From: Corynespora cassiicola
Taxonomy: Eukaryota > Ascomycota > Dothideomycetes > Pleosporales > Corynesporascaceae
Direction: 5' to 3'
DNA length: 64,000 nt
NCBI GenBank assembly: GCA_022059125.1
Contig: JAEUWY010000004.1
Span: forward strand, 248,001-312,000
The translations under genes were made by a program, and so were the position numbers. This document shows positions 33,501 through 44,043 of this stretch, piece after piece; position 1 is the first letter of the stretch; each line of letters starts with the position of its first letter. Below the pieces are notes generated by a model. That model searched no databases and was not told where the DNA came from. It saw nothing but the letters and a program-made list of their open reading frames with translations.

Positions 33501-33902
33501 AAGATTTTGTCGCAAGGCGGATGGTGCTTTTGGGAAGAAAAGCAAAAGTTAAACCAAGGCGAGTCGGAAGCATGGAGTCCAGACCTGGCGTTAGCATCAC
33601 TGCATTCTACCGTGTATTATGTTTTTCAGCAAGCATTTGACAAAATGAAGAGATGACAGCAAACATTGACGAAGCCTGGTGACTGAACATTTCTGATCTG
33701 ATATTGATGCTTGTTGGATTGGAACGTGTATGTGCAGACTCCGATAGAACCGAAAGGGATATCGTATGCTCACGGGAGGAAATCGAAACAGGCGACGGGC
33801 CGCCGCTAGCCACCCATGCGCGCTCATGAGAAACCGACGAAACAGGAGACGAGGAAGACACCATTGTACAAAAGAAGACGCTAGATGTGCATATATAGAG
33901 TT
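33501..33902. other. Intergenic, convergent 3' regions
   Basis: No supported gene; the open frames seen here on the minus strand have no family resemblance. Confidence 0.5.
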
Positions 33903-34608
33903 TCAAGGAAAGCTTGAATCGTCCGGCATTACAAACCCTCTGGAGTTGAAGTCGGCACGAATGTAATCCGTCAGGGCGTCGATTTTCTTGCGCTGGATGT
34001 GCAAGACACCCAGCTGTATATCCTTGTCTCTGACGCTCATGGTACTCATGATGGAGGAGGGCTTCTTTTTGGGACCGCTGCTCTCCTCCACCCGCAGCGT
34101 GCTCTCAGCGGCATGGTCCTTGGCAGAAGTTATTGCTGGTGGGCCTGATTCGGGCACGTGATCCGGTAAGGGTGGGTATCTGGGGTCACCATGGCCTTCG
34201 GTGGTGATCTTGAAGACAGAGCCTCGAGATGGGGGGACGCCGCCCACTAGAACTAGCAGGAGGCTTGGCTGGATGGCGCGGACGATGATGTTGTTTTGTT
34301 GGAATTCAATGGTGAGGGTTTCCAGCGCCGTCTGTGGTTCACCCGATTCTGATGATTGGCGCCCTGCTTCATGCTCTTTCCAAGCCATTGATATGAGAGC
34401 TGCTTGGTCCCGTAGATCTTTGATGTCAACAGGGGTGGAGTAGGCCATCAATGTGCCGTTCGGGGACATGATGCTAAACATGTGAGTAACGGTCACAGTG
34501 TTGTGGGGAAATGACTCACAATATGCGGGGGTAAAGCTGAGGGTCTGCATTCTTGGCGAGAAGCTCGCTGAGCTTCAGAGCGTTTAACATGATCACACCT
34601 TTAGGCAT
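33903..34608 (-). CDS. Roadblock/LC7-like protein, possible Ragulator/EGO subunit
   Basis: Two exons, 34608-34520 and 34473-33903 (46-nt intron, sum 660 nt, 219 residues; a second in-frame ATG at 34590 would give 213). After a helix (LNALKLSELLAKNADPQ) come the strands MSPNGTLMAYSTP, a helix ending MAWKEHE, LTIEFQQNNIIVRAIQPSLLLVLVGG and a closing helix. That is the order of the Roadblock/LC7 fold of LAMTOR2-like proteins. A linker of about 70 residues rich in Pro, Ser and charged residues is inserted before the last basic helix. In other organisms such subunits anchor Rag GTPases and TORC1 on the vacuole. The assignment rests on fold pattern only. Confidence 0.5.
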
Positions 34609-35400
34609 TTGCTGGTCAGGAATGGCTTGGGGAGAGGGTGTAGTGCAGTGTGGTGTACTAAGACGCAGTTGGAAGCTGTTGCGAAGACTGATCCCACGAA
34701 AGACAGCAAAAAAGGAAGCAAGGCGGCCAGGATGACCGTGGCTCTGGAAAAAGAATGGGCGGTACAACGTAGAAGAAACCTACCTCGAGATATGGATTTC
34801 ACTCTGGGGTTGCAGTCCGTGCATAAAATTCGGTTCCCGCCACGTCAACACCGGGCGGGTACCTGATCGGAAAAGCGGCGGCTGCTCAAGAGGCGGGAAG
34901 CATAGCAAAGGGGCAGGTGAGGCTAATGGTTGGGCAGGCAGGATATATCAGACTCTGATGCATGGTGTTGAAGTCGAGGCGAGGACGGGCTGTCACTTGG
35001 TCCGTCAGCCGCGGAACGGCGGCGAAAGCCTATCGTTAGCTCCGGGCAGGGGTTGGCCCTGTTCCGACACATCACGTGGCCTTTCCCATCCCATCTCGGG
35101 CACCCTTCACCCTCGTTCGTCTCGCGCCCCGCCGCGGGGAGAATGGATGCTGATAGTGCTCAGGCTGCAGGCCGCGAGATGCCAAAATTAAGTGGAGCTG
35201 ACCAACGCGCGGTACCACCCCGTATGATAGGGCGGGCTAAGGCAGGCTGCGGCATGGCTCCGCATGGCCCTTTTTCCGAGCGAATGCCGATGGCGAGGGG
35301 TATTTTCTCTGCTATCTAACGTCATCACCTCCCATTCGTGTGCCTGCGCCCCTCCAGTCCTTTCAAAAAAGCTGCTGCAGGCCCCTCACAGCTGCGGTTC
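34609..35400. other. Intergenic, divergent promoters, GC-rich
   Basis: Upstream region shared by the LC7-like gene and glyoxalase I. It is GC-rich with overlapping chance frames; no gene supported. Confidence 0.6.
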
Positions 35401-36624
35401 ATGTTCTGCCTGCGGGCCTCGCTTCTCACCACACCCAGACTCGCCAGTCCTCTCACGGCCCGCGCAACCCCATACCAAAGGTCGAGCAATCTGTTCCGAG
35501 CTCTAGCAACCATGGCGACCGACACGTCCAAGTACAAGCTCAACCACTCCATGTATGCCAGGTGTCTGCCATAGCTTCAAGCCGTCTGTCTAACATCGCA
35601 CAGGATCCGGGTCAAGGACCCAAAGCGATCGGTCGAGTTCTACGAGTTCTTGGGCATGAAGCTCATCAACAAGCTCCCCAACCCGGATGCCAAATTCGAC
35701 TTGTACTTCCTTGCCTACGACAGCCCCAAGGCTCTGTCGCACGGAAACCACTGGACCGATCGCGAGGGCATCGTCGAGCTTACACACAACTACGGCACCG
35801 AGAACGACCCCAACTACAAGATTGCGAACGGCAACACCGACCCGCGCGGCTTTGGCCATCTTTGCATCTCGGTCGATAACATCCAGGCTGCATGCCAGCG
35901 GTTGGAGGATGCCGGATACAAGTTCCAGAAGAAGCTGACCGACGGCAAGATGCGCCAGATCGCCTTCGTCCTGGACCCCGATGGCTACTGGATTGAGGTT
36001 ATCGGCCGGAAGCCATTGGAGGAGACGGAGAGCATCAAGGAGACTGACATTGATACATACCGCATGGTACGTATTTTTGTTGGAGGCACAGGCACTGAGC
36101 TGACCATTGGCAGAACCACACCATGATCCGTGTCAAGGACGCTGAGGCATCGCTCAAGTTCTACCAGGAGGTAATGGGCATGCAGCTCAAGCGCACGCAC
36201 GAGATGAAAGCTGGAGGCTTCAACCTCTACTTCCTTGGATACGGCTCAGCACCTGATATCACAGCTGAGGGTGTCAGCCCCACTGCCAACAGCGAGGGTT
36301 TGCTTGAGCTTACCTGGAACTACGGCACCGAGAAGGATGCCGACTTTAGCTACCACAATGGCAACGCAGAGCCACAGGGTTTCGGCCACATTTGCATCAC
36401 TGTCGATGATTTGGACGCTGCCTGCGCACGTTTCGAGGAGAAGAATGTCAACTGGAAGAAGAGGCTCACTGACGGAAGGATGAAGAACATTGCATTCGTT
36501 CTGGGTACGTGTCCTCGCCTCCACCTTGCCGAGTGGCCGAGCGCTAACAAATCCCGCAGACCCCGACGGCTACTGGATCGAAGTTGTCCAGAACGAGAAG
36601 TTGAAGACGAGGAGTAACTGGTAG
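35401..36624 (+). CDS. GLO1: Lactoylglutathione lyase (glyoxalase I), two-domain
   Basis: Four exons fit: 35401-35552, 35604-36066, 36114-36504 and 36560-36624 (introns 47-55 nt, sum 1071 nt, 356 residues). Two VOC domains lie in tandem, each starting YKLNH(S)MIRVKD or MNHTMIRVKD and ending DPDGYWIEV, as in the monomeric double-length yeast enzyme. Metal ligands are visible in each half: the early His, the Glu of ELTHNYG or ELTWNYG, GFGH, and the Glu of WIEV. It converts the methylglyoxal-glutathione adduct to S-lactoylglutathione. Starting at 35401 adds a mitochondrial-type presequence (MFCLRASLLTTPRLASPLTA); the internal ATG at 35512 (MATDTSKYKLNHS) gives the cytosolic form. Both may be used. 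The last intron splits the final DPDG motif. Confidence 0.93.
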
Positions 36625-37254
36625 ACCACTTCTTTGATTCCAAATAATTGTGGAGCTGCTACTTGCGAGACTGGCCCCAAAGCACGACTTCAACCGACCG
36701 AACGGACTCCCAATCATCGTGCACCACATCTTATCAAGCCCCTTGCCACCTCCACGGTCTATGCTATACATACGGCAGGTGCTGGGTTGAACATGGGGAT
36801 ACTTTTGAGGGAAAAAAATATAACAAATTTCTCACAGCTTCCTTTCTCTTGCTCACGTCCGGCTATCTCGTCATCGGCGCTGCTCGTATCGTGGTACCTC
36901 GCCGCCGCCGACGCTTACGAGGCACACTAACCAACAGTCGTTATTGGGTACCGGCTTTACCAACAGCATTCTTAGGCCTGCACCTCAATTCACGCGCATC
37001 TTTTTAGTGACGCGATTGACAGAGCGGTGGCGCGTGCGTGGGATTATGCGGGGGCGGGGTAAGCTCTCTAGCCCATTCGAGCAAGCAGCCTTCATACAAA
37101 GCACGCAGCTGATGCACTTCACTGCAAGCCAGCTGTCCGATAGCGGACCGTCTTTTTGTTCGTCCGTGTAGAAATAGCCAGATGTCTGCTGTCTCTTGGT
37201 CGTTGGCATTCTCCAGATATTCTATCCTCTAGCCGTACCCGCCCAAAACGTACC
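36625..37254. other. Intergenic
   Basis: 3' end of GLO1 and promoter of the phosphoglycerate dehydrogenase gene. No gene supported. Confidence 0.6.
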
Positions 37255-39115
37255 ATGCCTCTACCAACGCACAGCCCCAAGCCCAAGATCCTAATCCCGG
37301 AGAAAGTATCTCCGGACGGATTGGCTCTTTTGAAGGATCAGTTCGAGGTGGATGAAAAGAAGGGACTCGGCCCTGATGAGCTGAAGAGCATCATTGGTGA
37401 ATATGAGGCCCTGATTGTTCGTTCCGAGACCAAGGTCACGGCAGAGCTCCTTGGAGCTGCAAAGAAGCTCAAGGTTGTGGCAAGAGCCGGCGTGGGCGTT
37501 GACAATGTGGACGTGCAAAGTGCCACCTCACACGGAATCATCGTGGTCAACTCACCGTCCGGAAACATCAATGCTGCGGCGGAGCACACAATCGCTTGTC
37601 AGTCGACGTCATGTTGCATTTAGCCATCCACTAACCAACGCTTGGCAGTATTGATGGCTGTTGCTCGAAACATTGGGGATGCTTCCGCAAGCATCAAACA
37701 AGGCAAGTGGGAACGCAGCCGACTGGTAGGCGTAGAGGCAAAGGGTAAGACGTTGGCTATTGTAGGTCTGGGCAAAGGTAGGCTCATCCAGCCAACAGGG
37801 CCCAGCAATTTAGTAACACATAGTAGTCGGCCTGACCGTAGCTCGAATTGCCAATGGCCTCGGAATGCGGCTCATCGCATACGATCCATATGCCAACCCC
37901 AACTTGGCTGCGGCAGCCTCGGTCACATTACGAGAAAGTCTTGCGGAGCTGCTGAAAGAAGCCGACTTCCTTACGTTACATACTCCTTTGATTGCCTCCA
38001 CCAAAGGCATGATTGGCAAGGCAGAACTTGCGACAATGAAGCCGACGGCACGGATACTAAATGTCGCCAGAGGAGGAATGATCGACGAAGATGCTCTGGT
38101 AGAGGCTCTTGATGCAGGGACAATAGCCGGAGCCGGTATCGATGTATTCACGTCAGAGCCACCGCAGCCCGATTCATCTGCTACTCGTCTCATCAGCCAT
38201 CCCAAGGTCGTGGCCACGCCCCATCTCGGTGCTTCTACCAGAGAAGCACAAGAAAATGTGTCGATAGATGTTTGCGAGCAAGTTGTGTCTATTCTCTCGG
38301 GCGAGCTTCCCCGATCAGCCGTGAATGCGCCTATCATCCTTCCAGAGGAGTACCGAACCCTTCAGCCGTTCGTGACACTGGTCGAGAAGATGGGCTCTCT
38401 ATACACTCAGCACTACAGCTCGCAGCTCAATGCGAAGTCCTTCCGCACCACTTTCGACATCACCTACGAAGGAGCCCTTGCGACCATTAATACTACTAAG
38501 CCTCTATTTGCAGCCCTAGTCAAGGGGCTTCTCACGCCCATCACATCCTCTGACGGACTGAACATCAACATTGTGAATGCCGAGATCCTGGCCAAGGAGC
38601 GCGGCATCCTCATCAACGAGCAGCGCAGCCGAGAGAATGTCGAAGACAAGCCATACTCATCGTTTATTACCCTACGCGCCCGGGCCTCCCGCGCGACATC
38701 ACATGCTCGATCTGACATCTCGCGCTCCAACTCCCCCTCTGCAGCACGGAGCCTCAAGCAGCACGAAAACGAAGACCAGGTCATCCAAGGTTTCGTATCC
38801 GGAAACAAGCCGTTCATCTCTCGTCTCGACCGCTTCAAGGGAGAATTTGTGCCTCGCGGTACGCTACTCATCTGCAGGAACTACGACTCGTGCGGCAAGA
38901 TTGGCTTTGTGGGCTCGCTGCTCGGCAAAGCGGGCGTGAATATCAAATTCATGAATGTGGCCCCGCTGCACGAGGACATTGAAGAGGAATACTCGGATGC
39001 TGTGGGTAACGAAGCGCTCATGATTCTGGGGCTTGACAAGCCGGTCGCTGAGGATGTCATCAAGGGGCTGGTTGCCAGTGAGGGCGTACTCTCGGCCAGC
39101 GTTGTGACTTTGTAA
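37255..39115 (+). CDS. SER3: D-3-phosphoglycerate dehydrogenase
   Basis: Three exons: 37255-37597, 37649-37777 and 37827-39115 (introns 51 and 49 nt, sum 1761 nt, 586 residues). It begins KPKILIPEKVSPDGLALL and carries the 2-hydroxyacid dehydrogenase landmarks: ARAGVGVDNVD, GLGKVGLTVAR (Rossmann loop, split by intron 2), the catalytic Arg in LNVARGGMIDEDAL, the Glu in DVFTSEPP, and the catalytic His in TPHLGAST. An allosteric-substrate-binding domain and a C-terminal ACT-like region (ALMILGLDKPVAEDVIKGL) follow, as in long type PGDH. It makes 3-phosphohydroxypyruvate, the first step of serine synthesis from glycolysis. A Ser/Arg-rich insertion (about residues 434-460) interrupts the region before the ACT part. 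Confidence 0.93.
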
Positions 39116-39732
39116 TCGGCGGGGATAAACGGGCGTTATGGGGAGCCAGGAGCAACTTCATCTTGGTCAACACAAGAACAAGACAAAGCTATAGAAAAAT
39201 TGATTAGTATGTCGGCTTCAACGTCGGCGGAGATATCGCGGTCTTTGGGCGTTGCGGAGCTAGTTCGCTGTGATTGGCCAATTCTCTCCAGGCGCCGTAG
39301 TCTGCGCTATACACGTGCTAACAGACATGCGCAGTCTAGCTCATCTCCCTCTATTCTTTGCTTTTGGGAAGCAACAAGATCACCGCGATGGGCAAGAAAA
39401 AAAAACAGAAAATGTTTACAAATTTTCGCGGGATGATGCAATGCGGAGCTGCATGCTCGTGCGAGGGCTTCCGAGACGAGCCTCGGCGAGATTAATGCGC
39501 CCGGACGGCGCAGGGCGTCGCGGACGAACTGATAGCAACGTCGTCATCCAACGGCCCAGAGCTCGACGATCACCACCACGCCGTCTTGTATAAACTGGCC
39601 TGAGACTGCGCTGGTGTTTTCCAACAGACCTACACTGACAGCATCTAATCTCGACTAGAAGGATATTGACGCCTTTCACGCCAATCCACTATATCCACCT
39701 CAACCACCTTATCAGCAACCCTCCCCCTCAAA
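39116..39732. other. Intergenic
   Basis: 3' end of the PGDH gene and promoter of FMP52. Open frames here are short and unrecognised. Confidence 0.6.
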
Positions 39733-40478
39733 ATGAGCACCGCCGTCCTCGCCGGCAGCACCGGCCTCGTCGTACGCCCCCCTCCCTCCCCCTCCCGCCC
39801 CCATCTAACACCAAGCAGGGCTCCCAACTCCTCTCCCAACTCCTCGCCCACCCCTCCTTCACCTCCGTCTTCGCCTACGCCCGCCGCGACCTCCCGAACC
39901 CCTCCTCCTCCCCGAAACTCCACCCCCTAACCTCGACCGACTCCTCGACCTGGCCCACCCTCTTCCCCAGCGCCGCCACCGCGCCGTCCCCCAGGTTCTT
40001 CTTCTCCGCGCTGGGCACGACCCGCGCGGCCGCCGGCAGCGTCGAAGCGCAGCGCAAAATCGACCTCGACCTCAACCTCGCCCTCGCCACCGCCGCAAAG
40101 GCCGCGGGCGTGGAGACGTACGTCCTGATCTCGAGCGTGGGCGCGAGTTCCACGTCGCGCGCGCCGTACACGCAGATGAAGGGCGAGCTCGAGGACAAGG
40201 TCAAGGGGCTCGGGTTCAAGAATACGGTCATCCTGCGGCCGGGCGTGTTGTTGGGGGATAGGCAGGAGAGCAGGCCCGCCGAGGCGGTGATTAGGGGCGT
40301 GGCGGGGGTCTTGAGGCGGGTGAGTCCGGCGCTGACGGATGGGTGGGCGCAGGATGTGGGGGTTATTGCTAGGGCGGCTATCAGGGCGGCTGGGGAGTGT
40401 GGGGAGGGGAAGAGGGAGGGCGTGTGGGAGTTGGGGCAGGGCGAGATTTCGAGGTTGGGGAAGGAGGAGGCGAAGTAG
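39733..40478 (+). CDS. FMP52: FMP52-like NAD(P)-binding protein of the mitochondrial outer membrane
   Basis: Exon 1 is only 39 nt (39733-39771, MSTAVLAGSTGLV). A 47-nt intron with donor gtacgc and acceptor agcag leads to 39819-40478. The sum is 699 nt and 232 residues. The intron splits the Rossmann motif GSTGLVGSQLL. Other family marks are FAYARRDLP, FFSALGTTR, YVLISSVGASS, SRAPYTQMKGELE (the Y-x3-K pair) and ILRPGVLLG. Yeast Fmp52 is a short-chain-dehydrogenase-like protein on the mitochondrial outer membrane, function unknown. The gene is much richer in G+C than its surroundings, which also creates long antisense frames. Confidence 0.88.
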
Positions 40479-41687
40479 GGAGTTGATGGAGTGGAGTGGA
40501 GTGGGGGAGACAAGGTGTGATTGGGCGGCGTTTAGCATGCGGTATGACAGGAGAGGCATGGGATTGTGGGTTTGGCATGGCTATGAATAGCTGGATAAAT
40601 TGCTGGTTTGGCTGGCAGGATGCGGGCGGCATTGAGCAGCATGGCCACGGCCCTGGCTGCCGGTATGGCGGCGTGATATGGCAGTATCAACGGCATGGGG
40701 GACCTTGTGGCTTGATACAAGCATTCTGGGGAAGTATGAGGGATTCTCTCCCATGATACGGGTACGTGGGACTACAGGGGGGAAGGTTTGATGCGAGAAT
40801 TTGCAACGTCGATATACCCTTTTATAATAATACTGATGCTTGGACACAAACTTGCGAGGCAATGGGCCTGTTCTGTCGATATTGTGACTCTTAGGCTCCC
40901 CAAAGCCAACCTGGTGTTTCTCAAATCAGTAAACCCCATTGGAAGTAGAGCTTGAAGATGCCGGATATACCCTTCGAAAATCTGAAAGGGTTGCTTATAG
41001 CAATCCTTATGCCTGTTGCTCTCGTCGTTACAATTTATGCTACTCCAGCCAATGGCAGCTCGTTGCCGATGCATCTTTTTAGAATTTCATCCAATCACAT
41101 CTCACCCTTTTCAAAAACACCCAACCATACACCTCTCATCACCCCAACCCTCCAAACAACCCTCAAACCCCCTCTGACTCTTTTAAAAATGTTGGAAAAA
41201 TTCTTCGAATCACATCACGCCAAAATCTCACACCCGAACCATTCCCTCAGCCCGCGCGCTCGCATCAGGAGACGCTCACATCACCGCGCTCGCTTACTTG
41301 TGCCGCTCGGCGGCCGCCGAAGGAATCTCACACCACCCTCTCACGACCACGCTTACGCCGCACGATCCAGCCCGACGCTGGTTGGCCCCTCGCACCCGCA
41401 ACGCGGCGCTTTTCGCGGGGGACCTCGCGCCGCAGCATCGGCATCGTAGGGCTGGCTGGCGTGACATGAGGGTGGTACGATGCTGCGGGCGTGTTGGGCA
41501 GTATGCGAGACGGTGCTGGGGGGGCGTATATAGAGCTGGGGGTGCGCTTAGGTCGGGGGCTTCATTGTACAGAGTACACAACTATCCATCTATCGATATC
41601 AATACCCAGTCTTCACTGCGACTACTGCTATACCTGGTCTGAGGACGAGAAACCCAAACAACAACAACAAATACTACTTCTACAACA
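40479..41687. other. Intergenic
   Basis: Between FMP52 and the tiny membrane protein gene. Open frames on both strands, including one starting MCRSAAAEG at 41298, have no family resemblance. Confidence 0.5.
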
Positions 41688-41971
41688 ATGCCGTCTGCTA
41701 CTCCCGCCCGTTCCATCTTCCGCACTGCGGCGCGCTACCTCACCGAGCCGCATCCGTATGGCAGGAACCCGACCACTGTGCCTTCGCACTCGGTGCCGTG
41801 GAACATCTATCCCAAGCGTCTTGCCAGGACTGGCGCTTTGTATGTCTCCCTTTGCTGCATGTCTTGCAAAAGAAGACTAGCTAATCAATGTGCAGTGTCA
41901 TTCCAATGGCCGTCGTCACTCTTGGCTGGCCCCTCGCTGGCGCTGCCTTCTTCAACAAGATTGGAGTCTGA
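41688..41971 (+). CDS. Tiny predicted mitochondrial membrane protein
   Basis: Two exons, 41688-41839 and 41896-41971 (56-nt intron, sum 228 nt, 75 residues). The N-terminus (MPSATPARSIFRTAARYLTE) looks like a mitochondrial presequence. PWNIYPKRLARTG and a single hydrophobic segment (VIPMAVVTLGWPLAGAAFF) follow, with a short NKIGV end. Size and layout resemble accessory subunits of respiratory or ATP-synthase complexes, but I cannot name it. Confidence 0.65.
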
Positions 41972-42311
41972 CTATTTGAAGGAGATAGGCAAGAGCCGGA
42001 TGCCAAAGAGATTGCAGAGTTGATACTGAACATGCGGTGGGATGATTGAAGGTGGTGTTGAAGACGTGGTTGATATTCTTTGTATATGCTTTGGGCATAA
42101 TGGTTGCATAGCCGGTTGGCGTTTTTGGGGGGTTGGGCATTTTTTTGCCAGCGTTCTGAGGACCACTACGGGACTCGCGATACCAATATATTTCTTTGAG
42201 TTCAAGTTTGAGTTCTCCATATCATGCCAGGTCTTGTTCTGTTGGTGAAATAAAAGATCGTAAGCAGACTGTGCTCGCCAGGAAGGAGATATGTATGGTG
42301 ATATGAAAAAT
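41972..42311. other. Intergenic, convergent 3' regions
   Basis: Tail-to-tail gap. No gene supported. Confidence 0.6.
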
Positions 42312-43410
42312 CTACGATGCTCTCAGTGCTATGACAACTTGCATCATTCCCGTGATGGATTGAATCAGTCCAAACAGAATCGTCAAGAAAACAGTTACAA
42401 CAATTATCCAGAACCCCCACCACTTTGACATATCGCGACGATCGTGCCAGAATTGGAAGAAGGTAGAAGGGGTTTTGCGGTCATAGGCCTCCTGTATTGT
42501 CGCCAATCGCAATCCCCACTGCGAGAAGTTGTTCGGACCTCTCTCCAACCTTTCCCCGATGCTAATCCTTGGATCGACATACTTGTTCGCCTTCAAGGTC
42601 CTGCCGGTCCACTCATTGCACTCGGGTCGGGTAATGGGCAGAATGAGTTTGATAGTGTCAAAGTATTCTTCGATAATGTCGTCGGGAAACAGGGCACTAT
42701 GTGACATTAGCTTCCGTGGTTTTAAAGATTAATTACCCTTGATCATACCCGAGTCGCGATTCTTGGATCCATTTTAGTGCAGTAACGTGATGGAAGACGT
42801 AGAGAACACAGTTGTCCAGCTCCAAATGGCTTGCCAAGTCATCGGTCCATTGAATGGTGAATCCAGCGATTCTCTCAAGCTCAGGTAGGCTTGGGAATTT
42901 CGAATAATCTGGCTGCAACTTGAAGCTGTCGGCTTGACCCTTCCACGTTCGCATAACTTTTTCTAGAGAAGAAGAGTCTGGCCAAGGAAGCGCCGTCCGC
43001 AAATCGAAGATCTCTGTCGGCATTTGATTTCTGACGTTGATCATAAAACAGAGCCGAACTACTAGCTCTATCGAATTGGCGATGTTCCTGTCATTGCAAT
43101 TTCTGAAAGAACTATCCGAGTCCCTTACTTTATCTGTGAGTTGTGTCATTGGCAGAGTAGAATTTTCGCAAAGTATGTCTGAAACTGCTGCAAGGTCACT
43201 CAACATTGTAGCAGCATGGTCTGAAGGTCGACAGTTCGATATCTCTGTAGAAACAAAATTGAGAAAACACTGAAGTTGCTGCAAATCAAAGCTGCTGATT
43301 TTATCGTGCGATAAAGCCCAGAAACGAGCAATAAGTTCACGCTGAACCGTTTCGTCATGAATAAGACTTGTGTTGTGTGGAGAAAAACAAGGAACTTTCA
43401 GCTCAGTCAT
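42312..43410 (-). CDS. Hypothetical protein with a C-terminal membrane anchor
   Basis: Exons 43410-42737 and 42696-42312 (40-nt intron, sum 1059 nt, 352 residues). The N-terminal two thirds are soluble and helical, with no known motif. Toward the C-terminus come ERGPNNFSQWGLRLATIQEAYDRK, then FFQFWHDRRDMSKWWG and a hydrophobic segment (FWIIVVTVFLTILFGLIQSI). This order (a helical domain, a WHD/RR motif and a C-terminal membrane anchor) is common in uncharacterised fungal proteins of accessory regions, sometimes near incompatibility genes. The role is unknown. Confidence 0.65.
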
Positions 43411-44043
43411 CTTGACATTTCTGTTACAAAACTAGTGAATAAATTGAGGAGGATGCGTCTGAAAATGTACGAAAGCTGCTCATTTGATGGACACGTCAAT
43501 AACCCTATATAGGCTGGCACAGCCTGGTGAGAGATGCTCGCTTAGGAACTGGCCTGGAACCTTTTCCATCAGAACGTGGGCTGTGCACCAGTACAAAGTA
43601 GTGGCTATGCTCCAAAGGGAACGAATGATGTGCGACTTTGGCATGTTTATTAATCTATAGTCCAATCATATGCCATATGTTGCTTGCGCCTCATTTTCTG
43701 CTCTTTGCAGAAATATAGTGCCAAGGCGTCTTTCGTTTACGAGACCCCTCCTCGTCAGCTCCCGCCTAGAAAATAAGCAGCTCGCAGCCTCCTGACAGAA
43801 ACCGAAAAAGTTACGCAGCATATTCTATCCCGCTCATCAGACGCCTTTCATCAGTAGATTCTATTTGAAACGCATCCCACACGCGATATCAACGCGCAGT
43901 GATTACTGCTGCAAGTGTTTCAGGCCAAGCTCAGGCAGCACCCAACAGCCGACTCAACGTCGCATAGTGTAATATGGCGAGTAAGATCTGTGAAGCCCTA
44001 GATCTCGAGCAAGTTGCTAAATCAGCATATAGCAACATCCATT
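43411..44043. other. Intergenic, divergent promoters
   Basis: Head-to-head gap between the membrane-anchored hypothetical and the GDCGSW protein. No gene supported. An ATG at 43974 lies upstream in a different frame. Confidence 0.55.

Noticed and set aside
39875..40559. Two antisense frames of about 210 codons over FMP52
   Set aside because: The gene is very GC-rich, which removes stops on the other strand. The sense frame has clear FMP52 motifs.
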